DNA of 64,000 nt from Cryptomeria japonica (GCF_030272615.1 NC_081415.1:604831644-604895643); one strand, 5' to 3'. Numbered from the stretch's first letter, positions 48,028-59,640 are shown. Program-made: numbers and translations. Notes: a model not told the origin generated them from the letters alone.

Positions 48028-51000
48028 ATGGCATCTTCATCCTTTGTACTTGAATTCATTGCAAACCCTACTATGGTAGAGAATATTAAGTACCCTAGAC
48101 CCATTTTTAAAATCTTGAGATTGCTAAGCAAGATGATTCCATCGGAGGCTTTTCTAATATTCCGAAAGGATTTGCTTTTGCCAAAGACCCGAGGATTTAT
48201 AGTCACTACAACATAGAGAATTTAGGGTCTAGTAATTTGAAAAACATTTACAAAGATGTTATAACTGATGAAAAAGGTTTAGTCAAGCGAGAGCATAAGA
48301 TTGTTGAGGATTTAGGATTTGTTGAAATTATGAACATCTCTGAATTTATGGATGAGATAGTTCATCTTGTACTAAGCAGGGTTCATGGGGAGTTTATGTG
48401 GCTAGACTCTATTTTTAAAATCACTAAGGAAGCAATCAAGGCAGTTACTGGTTTACCCTCAACCGGTACTAGGCTGGACAAAAGGAAGAAGATACCAAAG
48501 AAGGGTGTTATGGACCTAACTGGAGCTACATTTGACAACATATCTCTTAGGGTTAGTGATATCATTGATGCAAATGTGAAATATGTGAGCATGGTATTTG
48601 GATACAAAGTTACTCATGCAAATAGGTTAAATTTTGTTTCTATCTTGTGTATACATAGTGCATATGAAATGGTTAAGAATAATGCTAGAATTGACATCTG
48701 TGAGTGGCTAAGGATGAACTGCTAGATAACTTGAAAAAGATCAAGGGTGATAAGAAGGGAACATTCCATTTTGGGAATCTACTTGTGTGTTTAATGTTTT
48801 ACTTCACAAAGAAGATACCCGACATTGGTTACAAGGACTTTGCATATGACATCCTTGTTGGTAGAAATATCATGGAAGCTATTACCTGCATAGGTGCTAA
48901 CAATGATGACATGGTAACAACCTATTTCAAAAACTTTCAAACTAAGATGAAGGCTAGAGAAAGGATACTGCAGAGTATTGTGGATAAGTATGACGAGCAA
49001 ATATGTTTTGTAATCAAAAGAGATGAAACATGGATGGAAGTTGTTACTCCTAGAACCATTTGTATAATAGAGATGGGATATGAAGTAGATCTGAAAATTC
49101 TTGAAGCTTATGCAAAGATACTTCTTGATGCACCAAGGGAACCTTCTGAAGAAATCTTTAGCAATGCTGACACTATTGAGAAGACAATTGGTATTCAAAA
49201 GTAGAGAAAAAGGAGAGAAAAATTCATGAGAGATGCATCCAAATTAGTCGAGAAAGTTAAGGAAAATGTAATGAACTTAAGTTTTATTTTTGGTAGTGAA
49301 CTGGAAGGACTCAAACCGGTAGCTCATGTTTCACCAGTTGTCACTTCTTCTGATACAGACAGTGATAAGGTAGCAGAGTTCAAAAGAGTTGAAAGGAAGA
49401 ATAGGAACCCTTCACTGGTACCTTCTCCTTCTCCTAAAAGGACAAGAACATTGAGGAAGAAACAATAGGCTGTGAGAGAGCCCAAAAAGAAGTTAACTTT
49501 GAAGAAGAAATAAGAACCTAAGGCACTGGATACCCTTACACCAGAGGAACAAGTAAATGAAATTACACAAGAAGGTAATCTTAGAAATGTGAACAAACTT
49601 TGTCATTCTTTCAAGGATTCTAATAAAGACATGATAGAGCAAGCATTATTTTGTATCTTGACATCTACAAGAAAGTTTTGATTGAGGTTGTAGATGATCT
49701 GCCTAATGACTTATATTTGAGGTTAGAGGCTAAAAGAATTTTGGTTATGGAACTGGAAAAAAAGTTAAAGGTTGAAGCACTATTGGCGGTTCACCCTGTT
49801 AATTCTAGGGAGGAGATTGATGAACTAATTTCTGAATCCAACTAGTCATTTTTTGTGAGTGGTCACCAACAAGTCAGTCTAATGGTCGGGAGAGTGAAAG
49901 AAATATCAGATGAAACTGCTGACAAATAGGACATATTTTTTGTTGAAAAAGAAAAGAAAGAAGAAAGGGATGGACAAAAAATGGATGTCTTTTGCAAAGG
50001 TATATCAAAAAGATAAAAGTAAAGATAAAATTGGTAGTGTACTTGTTATTAAGGTAAAAGATAACCTTTCTCCACCAGCACAGAACACCCCACCAATAAT
50101 TCAGGGACACCGATACATACTAACAGTCAACTAGAAAAGAAGGCCGAAGAAATAACACATGATGATACTAATCTGGATTTTGAAATTCTCTTTACCATGA
50201 ATGTAGATACACAGGATTTTAATATTATTATGCATAAAGATACTTCAGAGGTTAAGACAGCTAATGCTATGAACGTTGAGATCTTTGAGTCATCGGTTAA
50301 CACTACCGACTCTCAAAACATTGAAATACCAGCGAAAGCTAAGAAACTTGACACTGAGAAACTAGCAAAAGAAGAGGTACATACACAGAGTGAGAAACCA
50401 GTAGCAACTGTAAATAAAGAGGTAATAAATGATGGAAACAAGGAAGAAATTGTTAAGGTAATTGGTCTAGTGTCTGATGAAAAGAAAGTTATTACAGAAC
50501 CTAGCACATCCACTGTAGATTTCAGACCTATAAATGTAACTGATGTAATTTTAGATTCAATAAGGAGGATCACAGATTGCAACACATTAGCATTTAAGGC
50601 CATTGATGACACATTGCCTATTTTGAAAATGATTGCACCAGCATGTAAGATAGATCATATTGATGGTTCTTTGGGTAAATTGATGCATTGTCCAAATTTA
50701 TTGCTTCAAATGTTCTAAGCATTGTCCAAATTTATTGCTTCAAATGTTCTAACTATAGATAAGGTTAATGAAGAAACTATTAAGGAAAGGGTGAATAAAG
50801 GAAAAGGTGAATTCTTTGACAAAACTATCAAGGACTATATTGAGCATATTGATTCCTTATTATCAGTACTTAATTCCACAATTTTGGAATACAAAGAATT
50901 ATATAAGGAAGCCTGCAAGCCTCGCCACCTGACCGGAGACATTGATGAGGAGATTAAGAAAACACAAAAGGAGATAGATGACATAGCAGATAATATGATA

Positions 51001-51237
51001 GGTTCTTTGGAACTTAGCTCAGTTTCTGAACAAGAAATGGCAGTTTTTGAAGAAAAGATTAAGAATTTGGAAAAAGAAAAAGAAAAGATAAGGATGAAGG
51101 CCCGGGAGCTGAAAAACAAACTTGGTCCAAGATTGGACAACCTTACAACTCAGCAGGTTGAGCTATCTAAAGCAACAATTCAAGGAGACCGATCACCAGA
51201 GCAACAGATGCATGATCTGACCAGTATGATCCGATAG
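48028..51237 (+). pseudogene. H ORF2: uncharacterised GLP-type domain, linkers and coiled coil
   Basis: ATG 48028 (MASSSFVLEFIANP). The frame 48237-48725 carries VKREHKIVEDLGF, VHLVLSRVHGEFMWLDSIFK, ITKEAIKAVTGLPSTG and VTHANRLNFVSILCIHSAYEMV. The frame 48704-49204 carries DNLKKIKGDKKGTFHFGNLLVCLMFYF, KYDEQICFVIKRDETWMEVVTPR and EMGYEV. Then a Ser/Pro/Lys linker (49226-49500), DIYKKVLIEVVDDLPNDLYLRLEAKR (49651-49845), an acidic linker and a C-terminal coiled coil (50722-51237), with stop TAG 51235-51237. Several frameshifts and a 34-bp duplication at 50685-50752 break it. No enzyme motif recognised; an accessory structural role is only a guess. Confidence 0.75.
50685..50752 (+). repeat. 34-bp perfect tandem duplication in H ORF2
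   Basis: GCATTGTCCAAATTTATTGC... is repeated exactly at 50685-50718 and 50719-50752. It introduces a stop and a frame change in ORF2. Perfect identity suggests a recent slippage event. Confidence 0.92.
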
Positions 51238-51529
51238 ATCGAAACCATTATTTTTGATAGTAATAAATTCATGGAGAGCCTGAATCTAATTTTGGCGGAT
51301 CTCTTTCAAATTGTACACAACCGGTTACAAGCTCTGAGGTAGAATTTTGTACTCTTTGATTCTTTTTGACATCCTGTCATTGATGCCAAAGGGGGAGTAG
51401 TATGGAGAAAAATGCATAGAAGAAATCACTTGCTCAGGGGGAACACACTCTTTTCTGGGTATCAGTTTTGGACAACACTTTTTGGATTTTTCTCATGAGT
51501 GTTGCCATCAGTGCCAAAGGGGGAGATTG
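51238..51529 (+). promoter_or_regulatory. H 3' untranslated region with two polypurine tracts
   Basis: CCAAAGGGGGAGTAG at 51386-51400 and CCAAAGGGGGAGAT at 51516-51529, the second abutting the 3' LTR. Confidence 0.8.
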
Positions 51530-52188
51530 TTGGCATTCTACACTCACATGACAATGGTTGATGTTGTCATTGATGGCAACCAATTGGTAACATGATTATA
51601 CATTTTCACCAGCATAAAAAAATAACATACACCGACACTAGCAGCAGGCACAACAAGTTCATTCATCAGCATCTAGTTTACACTGACAATAAAGAATACT
51701 GATGCTCAGGTCGGCATGAGACAAAGTTTGTATATATGAATTGTATTGTAATGTAATTAATTATCTATAAGCCAACATGATGTATTGTAAAGACTCATAT
51801 ATGTACGAGATCTTTTAGGTCTTTTTGATATAGAAAATATACAGAATAGAAAAAATATGATTATGTAATAGATCATAGAAGATATGTTATGTGAGCTATT
51901 GCATGTGCTATTTTGAGAAGTACATTGTCTTTGATTTAGTTATCCATTTTATAGTCAGTGAGACTCTTTCATTGAGAAGTGAGCTCTAGGTTTTTGGTCT
52001 TCCTGCATGTGCAGGCCCCTATTGTAAGTAATATTTATTCATATTGGCCAGTGAGTAAATATTGTGGGTCACAAATCCCACTGAGGTTTTTCCCTTACCG
52101 GGTTTCCTCGCCAAAATATCTTGTTTTAAGGTTTGCATTTATGTTGTTTCTGTTATTTCTCTTTGCTGCATTATTACTTGTTTACCGA
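51530..52188 (+). repeat. H 3' LTR, left part
   Basis: TGTTGGCATTCTAC start, collinear with 45700 onward, with a deletion near 51895 relative to the 5' LTR. Ends at the L insertion with ACCGA. Confidence 0.9.
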
Positions 52189-55100
52189 TGTTGGGACCTA
52201 TAAAATCTTGAGGGTTTAGGGTTTTTGCTTTATCATGAAAGCATTTAGAAAAATTAAACCTTTGTTGTGCATTATTATAATTCATATTGAACTTGAACCC
52301 TTGAACCTTTTTGGTTCAAGGTTCAAGGTTCAATCATTTCTCTTGCGTGAGTCGTGGCTCTATAATGTTTTTTAATAAGCAAGTGAGAATGTGTTATGTC
52401 AATTTTGAACCATTTGCAAATCAGTTCAAGGTTCAAGGTTCAAAATGTCCCTTTCTTTTGATTAAAGGTCTTTGCTAGTTACTTTTTCCACTTAAGTGGA
52501 AGGGTTTGTGCATCATCAAGAGGGGCCCCCTTTTAAAGTCTAGGCCTGGGTGGATTCTGATAAGTTTTTAATTTTTCCCATGTCTAGTGTCTTTTCCTAT
52601 GTCTTTGTTGGGTTTTCCTAAAGATCGAGCAAGTTTCTTTAGATCTCGCAACTGTCGTTATACCACAACATAAAAGTGCTTGATGGTTATCACCTCCAAC
52701 TTGGTGATAAACCACTAGCGGTGAACCATGGTCAACAATTAATGTAAGTAGTTTAGGCAAATAAAGATCCGCATGCATTTGGGGAGGCATCAAAGTTTTA
52801 TAAACAATGCAATGGCACATGTATAGTCCAGGCCCAGACCAAAACCATCCTCTCTACATAGTCCAAGGAAGAAATTTAAGTTGCCAGTGCTACCAAGTAT
52901 TGACAAAGGCTTTTTCATGCTACACCAATGACCCATTAAGAGGTACAGAGTGTTGAAATATGCCATCGGCCATCGGGTTAGCATGTTTGGAGAGGTCCCG
53001 ATGACCTAATGGAAAGGCCTAGACATGGTCCATTTATCCCACATTGGCCACGGGGAAGAGCATTTTAGTATTTAAAGGCAAAGCCCCATACATATTAAGT
53101 GTCAAGTAGCAGCTCAAAAGTGGTGGGCCCCCCACATGCATTTCAAAGTGCCCAAATTTTGTAGCGAAAAGGCAAAATAACCAGTGAGAAAGTTAGGTAG
53201 ATCAATGGTGATCACAAAAGATCTAATGATTGTCACTATGTCACAACATAATTATTCTCACCAGATATCACCATGACCTGGCAACAAAGCACGTGTCAAA
53301 AAGGGGTGAGCAGTTCAGGATAAGGATTGAGCATGTTTGAGCTAATCGAATGACCATCACTATATCACCATGTGAAAGTGCTCGATTGTTAATAGCCACA
53401 ACTTGGCGACTGATGAGGTAGCAGACAAGTGATGAACACATGGTGACATTGTGGCACCAAAGAGAGCTTCTTAGGAGAGGCTAATGATCGAGAAAATCAC
53501 TGAAATCCAATAGTAAATCCAAGGTAGATTAATAGTGGGGTGAAATTCTGGGGATAACCATGACTGTTGCTATACCACGGTTGTGAAGTGCCTAGATTTA
53601 ATACCCTCGTGACAGGTGGCACCAAGGTGGACTCTAAGCAAATCATGAGATGCCACATAGTGAAATGCAGTTGATGAGGTGGAAGGTCCAGTGGTAACAT
53701 GAGGAAGATAGGTGGCATGTCATCAAAATGAACATCGAGCAGACCTTGGCTTTGATGGACCTCTAAATAGACTCACCAAAGGCATTAGTTTCATGGACAT
53801 GAAAGGTGTCGATGAAACTAGGGTTTTGATAAGACATGAAAACAATTGGCCGAAGAGGAAGTTTGGCCAAAAGAATGATGTCAAACAAACCAAACCAAGT
53901 GGTGGGTCTGATGGTGTTGACATAGCAGATGAGGCCGCGCTCAGATGGATCAGGTGGAAAACCAAAGGTTGATTCATGGCAGACCCGACAGATAGGTGGT
54001 GCCCAGGTAGATCTCAGAATGAATCAGGGGGTGCCAAGTGGTGACATGCAACAAAGAGGGGAGTAGATTAGCTAAGGTAAAGTCCTAGTAGGTTAAGAAG
54101 ATCTGACTATTAGGCAAGATGATCCAACGGTTGTCACCATGTCACAATGGGAATAGGATCACCAAATATTCCTTACGACTTGGCAACAAAGCATGTGTGG
54201 AAAAGCAAAGCGAACAGGCATTAAGCATCGAATAGGTTGAGGGAAGATCTATGGCCATCGCTATATCACCATGTGAAAGTGTCCATTGGTTATCACCTGC
54301 GACATAGTGACTGGTGAGGTGGTAGTTGAGGTGCCCATCTAGATGGATCCAAGGGCAAATCAAGAAGTGCCACATGTTGGGCCCGTTAGAAGAGAAAGTG
54401 ATAGAGGGAGCCGCTCAGGCGAGGTAAAGGTCAGGCAATTCAAGACAGATCAATGGTGATCCGAGGGAGATCAATGGTTGTCACCAAGTCATAACAAAAA
54501 GTTGCTTGATGGCTAATAGTCACAACTTGGTGACCAAGTGGTGGGGCCCGATGGAAAAGAAGAGTAGTTCAGAAGAAACAAAGAGCTTCATTCTGGTGGT
54601 GAGTCTAGACGGTGTTGAGGTGGTAGGATAGGGACCTCAAAGCTAATTAGGGGGTGCCACGTGATGGTGATGCATGGCATAGATCTACACAACAAGATTC
54701 AAAGGTTTAAAATATAATTTGAGACTGTGGTGAAAAGGCAGAAAATTAAATGACTGACCTGCAGAGGGATTGATGGCTAAGGATTGTTTTTTTGTCCAAA
54801 TATAGATTTGTCATATATCATTGGAAAGCTCTCGATCTGAGGAATCTGATTCTACAGTCAAGTGTAGCCTATGAAAAGTATTTTTGGGGTAGTGACCTCA
54901 GGATCTCAGAAGTTATTTCTCAGTCAGGAAGATTAGATTTTCTATAGGCCAAGTTGTGTGAAATAGTTAATGCTGAAAGATAGGGTAGTTTCCATTGTTA
55001 GAGAATGAAATCTGATTTTTTTGTCCCTTCCTTCTTATTTGAGAGTCTTCTCATTTTGTAGAGGTTCTAGATTTTTTTTGTGGGCAAAGGTTCCATAATC

Positions 55101-55905
55101 TTGGTTTCCATTCTTCTGAGTTTTTCCAAGTTTGTACAGTGTAATGTCTTCTTTCAAGTAATAGAGTATCTTCTTGTTGTAGATGTTTTCTATTGCAAGT
55201 CACATATATGTAAGGCATATATAAATTTTATTGGATTGTCTTTAGGCCTTTTTTTATTTTCAATAAATCTAGTCTTCAAGGGAGTTTGGGTTTGTCCTCT
55301 CAAAGTGAGAGTGTAATGGTTGTTCTTAGGTACTCTTCAAGGAAGAGTTAAAATTCTATAAATAATCATTTTGGATTCAAGATAATGTCTGGATATGTAT
55401 GATCCTTTGTTTGAGTTTAGAATGTATTAATGACAGGTATTAATACAGGGATATCTTTCTTAATAAATTGGATTTGCAATAGAGGTTTTCATTTGTAGAT
55501 TGATGTATGACTCCATGCCCTTGGATAAGGCACTGATCGTGCAGATTCTGGTGATTCTCAGAGAGTTTTAATAATCAAATATCCTTTTACTTTTATGTTT
55601 GTAGTTTTGGTTGTTCTACCTATCTTATGCTCTAATCTAGTTGAGATGTCAATGTAGATCTAGCCCATCTGCAGTAATCTCCTTGTTGTTGAGCCTTTTT
55701 GAGCTGATGCCATATATCTATACCTAGTTCTATTTTATGCATCAAAAGGGTGTCCCCCCCTAGGTCTAGTAGAACCTAAAGTGTAGGATGATCATTAGGA
55801 TCCTATGTTATGTTGTCCAGGCCCTGAAGCTTTTCATTGATTGAGATTGGCTATTTCATAGATAGTTTGAAGGTGAACTTGGGTTTCTCTTTTTTGAGAA
55901 CAACA
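52189..55905. mobile_element. L: 3.7-kb non-coding TG...CA insertion, probable solo LTR
   Basis: Bounded by TGTTGGGACC and GAGAACAACA and flanked by ACCGA (52184-52188) and ACCAG (55906-55910), each one transition from ACCGG. Removing it restores the H LTR order seen at 46420-46435. It has no convincing ORF, PBS, PPT or internal LTR pair. The size suits a solo long LTR or a large non-autonomous element. The interior has degenerate repeats (see separate entry). Confidence 0.7.
52650..54660. repeat. Degenerate long-period tandem repeats inside L
   Basis: Matching segments lie about 900 bp apart: GTCAC-ATGTCACAA...TGGCAACAAAGCA at 53234 and 54135; CTATATCACCATGTGAAAGTG at 53355 and 54259. Shorter echoes (ACTTGGTGACC-like; GGGGTGCCACGTGGTGA-like) recur at 52695, 53400, 53650, 54010, 54365, 54525 and 54650. 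Confidence 0.7.
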
Positions 55906-56022
55906 ACCAGTACATTAATTTGGGTTGCAAAGTTATAAATAAGTTCAAATATTTCATTAACCGATTAGATAGTGATTCAGTCCCCTCTCTCAACATCTTT
56001 GGGACTATCATTACATCTAACA
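55906..56022 (+). repeat. H 3' LTR, right part
   Basis: Resumes after L with GTACATTAATTTGGGTTGC and ends CATCTAACA, followed by the TSD ATTTC. Confidence 0.9.
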
Positions 56023-56341
56023 ATTTCTATGATTGTGAATAGGAATTTTGGTTTACATTTTACCATGTACTCTCCTTCAAATAAGTCTCCATTGCTTCAG
56101 CTAGTAATTGGCTATAGATCTTCTCTTTATCAATCATATGGATCATCTCCCCAATCATATAGTTCTTTTCCCCATTTGACAACAATGCCAAAGTGAAAGT
56201 AAAACATGCAATGCCAAACTTCAGTGTTCAGCATCATCAACGTGCAACTTGATGCTCCCCCTATGGAATAAGTGCACTCTACACCAATCCTGCTTCAAGA
56301 TTTTCCAATTTTCTCTGGGACTGATGTACTCCATATCATGC
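56023..56341 (-). other. I 3' untranslated region
   Basis: Non-coding between H and the I pol stop. A decayed PPT complement-like sequence and CTCCCCCTATGG (about 56250-56262) are visible. Confidence 0.5.
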
Positions 56342-57004
56342 TCAATTGACCTCATGTAGAGGTACAACCCCTAGCTAGCCTCTAAGATACTCAAAAGTAG
56401 TCTTAGGTAGAGGTTTTGCAAAGATGTCTACTAGTTGCTCCTTGGTAGATACATGCTCCAATAATACATCTTTACTCTACACTTTTTCTCTCAAGAAATG
56501 ATATTTCAGCTCAATATGCTTGGTTCTAGCATGTAAAATAGGGTTCTTTGAAATATTAATTGCACTGGTGTTATGACATAAAATCCTTATTAGATCTATA
56601 ATCTTCATCTTGAATCCTTCTAGAATTTGTTTCATCCAGATTGCCTGGATACAATTCATATATGCTACAACATATTCAGCTTCAGCAGTGGACTGTGATA
56701 TACATCTCTGCTTCTTGGTGCTCCATGAAAAAAGTCTTCCTCCAAGAAAGAATGCACCACTGGTTGTGCTCTTCCTATCATCAACATTACTTGCCCAGTC
56801 TGCATCTATATAAACCTTCAAATCAAAGTTACCTACATATGGATACCATAATCCATAGTCAAAAGGACCTTTCAAATATCTGAATATCATCTTGGTTGCT
56901 ATTAAATGTGTCTCCTTTAGATTCTTCTGAAATCTAGCAACTAAATCAACTACATGAGCAATATCTAGTCTCTTGTGAACAACATAATGCAATTTCCCTA
57001 TCAT
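56342..57004 (-). pseudogene. I RNase H pseudogene and pol end
   Basis: MIGKLHYVVHKRLDIAHVV, KVYIDADWASNVDDRKSTTSGAFFLGG, STAEAEYV and ARTKHIELKYHFLREKV run open from 57004 to 56477. After one stop the frame continues to DIFAKPLPKTTF and ends at TCA 56342-56344 (TGA). It keeps the RNase H Asp of DADWA and the Glu of EAEY. One of the better preserved copia segments here. Confidence 0.88.
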
Positions 57005-57900
57005 TGACCTATACTCCTTTTCATCAACACATGTGGCTTAATCCTCCTTAGACAAATTACAACCTGTAACCATTGGTGTTCCAACTGGTTTATAGTCACT
57101 GATTCCAAATGCCTTTAACACCTCTTTCACATATTTAGATTGTGTGATAAAAATACCACTCTTCATCTGCTGAATTTGCAAACCTATGAAGAATTTTATA
57201 TCTCCCACTAGAGACATTTCAAATTCATTTTTCATTTCATTTGCAAATTCATTGCTCATGTCATCATTGCCTTCAAATATGATATCATCCACAAACACTT
57301 CACTAACTAGTATCTTATCTACTTCAGATTTGAGATATATGTTGTTGTCTTCACTGATTCTCTGAAAACCTATCTTCATTAGGTGTGAATGTATCCTTTC
57401 ATACCATGCTCTCGATGCTTGCTTCAAACCATATAGTTCCTTGTGCAATTTACATACCATATCTTTTTCATCATTCAAAGCATAACCATCTAGTTGCTCA
57501 ATGTATACTTCTTCCAGTATTCCATTTAGAAATGTAGACTTCACATCCATATGATATACTTTGAATCCCTTATATTATGCAAAAGCAATTAAAGTCCTAA
57601 CACCTTCCAATATATAAATTGGTGCAAAATTCTCACCATAGTCTTCTCCTTCTTCCTATGCATAACCTTTGCATACCAATCTAGCTTTGTTTTTTACTAC
57701 TACTCCATCTTCATTTAGTTTGTTCTTGAATACCCATTTAGTACCCATCACATTTTTATTCACTGGTCTGGGTACTAGGGTCCATGTGTTATTCTTCTCA
57801 ATTTTATCAAGCTCCTCCTCCATATCTTTGATCCAGTGATCATCTCCAAATTCTTCCTTACTAGTTCTAGGCTCAATAGTGGAGATCATGCAAGAATTCT
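57005..57900 (-). pseudogene. I reverse transcriptase pseudogene
   Basis: [22 protein letters not shown] and MGTKWVFKNKLNEDG (57656-57889). Then YHMDVKSTFLNGILEEVYIEQ with the first Asp, LYGLKQASRAWYE, FVDDIIFEGND with the catalytic pair (about 57275-57300), and KFFIGLQIQQMKSGIF (57038-57550). Breaks: a frameshift/stop near 57560-57655 and a stop near 57040. Both catalytic motifs are intact in sequence. Confidence 0.88.
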
Positions 57901-58857
57901 CTCTAATTCTTCTTCAGGTTAACACTCCAACATCCTTATCTCCAATAATATGGTTAGGATTATGATTGAGTCTCACATACCTCATAATAATATGATCATT
58001 ATCTTTAGGTTCTTCTTCTTCATTATCATCATCTTCTGAATCTACCTGTTCTAGTTGAACTAGTACAACAATATTATCTTTACCAGGTCTAGGTTTCACT
58101 AGTTTTGGTTCCAAAAATAGAATGCAAGGATCTTCTTCCTTTTTCCCCACAGTGGTTTCCCCAAAGACTTTAGAATACTCATCGACTTGAACATCATCAC
58201 TTTCAATGATTCTCTGTGTTTGGTTATTGTAACATTTGTAGGCTTTACTCTTGGTGGAGTAACCAAGAAATATGCCTTCATCATTTTTAGCTGAAACTTG
58301 CTAATATAGTCACCTCTCTTAATAAAACATTTACTGCCAAAAATCTTAAAATAACTAACATTAGGTGATCTACCATATTAGTATTCATAAGGAGTTTTAT
58401 CCTTACCTCTCTTTACCAGTATCCAGTTCATAGTGTAGATAGTTGTGCTAACAGCTTCTCCCCAGAATGTTTTTGCAGTGCCTCCTTGTATCAACATCAT
58501 TCTAGTAGCATCAACAACTGATTGATTATTCCTCTCTGCAATACCATTATGTTGTTGTGTCTTCAGTGTAGAAAGTTGCCTTTTGATACCATTTTCATCA
58601 CAATATCTAGTGAATTCCTCTGAAGTAAATTCACCACCTTGATCAATCCTCAGACACTTTATCTTCTTGCCGCTTTCCTTTTTAGCTAAGGCCCTGAATG
58701 CCTTGAAATTACTAAAACATTTTTTTTTATCCTTCAAGAATGTGACCCACATCATTCTTGAGCAATCATCAGTGAAGATCATAAAATATCTATCACCTTA
58801 AATACTTTTAGTCCTTATGGGTCCACAAAGATCTGTATGAACTAGATCTAATAATTA
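57901..58857 (-). pseudogene. I integrase core and C-terminal region
   Basis: IFTDDCSRMMWVTFLKDKKK (first Asp), CLRIDQGGEFTSEEF (second Asp) and ETQQHNGIAERNNQ-like Glu region (58378-58782). Then the KDKTPYEY segment and an acidic linker with RYVRLNHNPNHIIGDKDVG (57914-58284). The DDE signature is recognisable. Cut at its N-side by M at about 58858. Confidence 0.87.
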
Positions 58858-59640
58858 TTCTTTTGAGCTCTAAATAGGGAAGGGATACAATGAACACCAT
58901 TTTGAATTTCACTCGAAATTGCACGTTGGAGTCTTTCATTTTTCAGAAGTGGGTTATTGAAAATATTACCAGCATATAGAGTAAATAGAGAGACCTGGAG
59001 TATAAGATTCACAATTTGATCAAGGAAACTAATTTGAGGAAAAAGAATACTAAGGTGGAAGATGTGATTAGAATTTTCAAAGATAATATCAAGGCTGATA
59101 ATGAAATTATCATCAATCGAGTTGTTAAAACTGAGAAGGCGTTGAGGAATTTTATGAATCACAGTCTTGAGGTCTTGAGGATCTTGTCTCAAAACATGAA
59201 TGCCTTGGTGGATTACTTGGAGAGGAAACAATAGAATAAGGATATGGTAATCGTTGATGATATGCTGACCTCCAGCTCTACTCCACAAATCTCTAGGTGA
59301 AGAACTAGGCAGACGACCAATGATTTGGAGACAAAGATGAAAGACATTCAGCTGAAGCAGGAGAACAAAGATCTGAGAGAAGCCTCTATGGCCATGATGT
59401 TGTTGGTTAAGAATGCAAAGGATTCAATTAAAATTTTTATTTGATATGTAATGCTATTTTTTGGCTGCCAGTTTCTCGCTTGCTCTGTGCTATCCTTTTC
59501 TCCTAGCTGCTGGTTTTATTGCTGGATTTTTTACAGCTTTTATATCTAGGTCTTGTTTTCTCTAGTTTCTTTCATGCTTATCCTTCATATTGTAAGTGGG
59601 TTTTGGGTCCCTTAAAACCTGATTTTCCTTATTCAATAAC
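58858..59640 (+). mobile_element. M: insertion in I integrase with a coiled-coil coding frame
   Basis: Host codons of the KSF...LLDLVHTDLCGP segment are separated by about 0.8 kb. Boundaries are approximate; a degenerate AATAA-TTC-like direct repeat (left about 58848-58858, right about 59634-59647) may be the TSD. The right part (59455-59640) is T-rich non-coding, including GGGTCCCTTAAAACCTGATT. That could be a LINE-like 3' region or a fragment of another element; class unresolved. Confidence 0.55.
58890..59444 (+). pseudogene. Coiled-coil protein frame in M
   Basis: One frame of 185 codons from ATG 58890 to TGA 59442-59444, with four internal stops and no frameshift. The middle (59016-59234) reads NLRKKNTKVEDVIRIFKDN...VKTEKALRNFMNHSLEVL, a Lys/Glu/Asn-rich helical segment. 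I do not recognise the family. It could be a piece of a retroelement ORF1. Confidence 0.45.

Larger units (their letters stand above)
45700..56022 (+). mobile_element. Pol-less LTR element H, nested in I, hosting L
   Basis: 5' LTR 45700-46536, 3' LTR 51530-52188 plus 55906-56022 (split by L). TSD ATTTT (45695-45699) and ATTTC (56023-56027), one mismatch. PBS, ORF1, spacer, ORF2, two PPTs in order. Same LTR family as C. H has the best preserved ORF1 frame and a complete domain order for ORF2, but no pol. Confidence 0.92.

Noticed and set aside
53712-53972. Plus-strand 86-codon frame inside L
   Set aside because: No homologue in the repeated segments of L, no start context, and an antisense frame of equal length; most likely chance.
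53040-54700. Possible host exon cluster in L
   Set aside because: No splice-bounded frame with homology is visible, and the region is made of degenerate repeats inside a TSD-flanked insertion.
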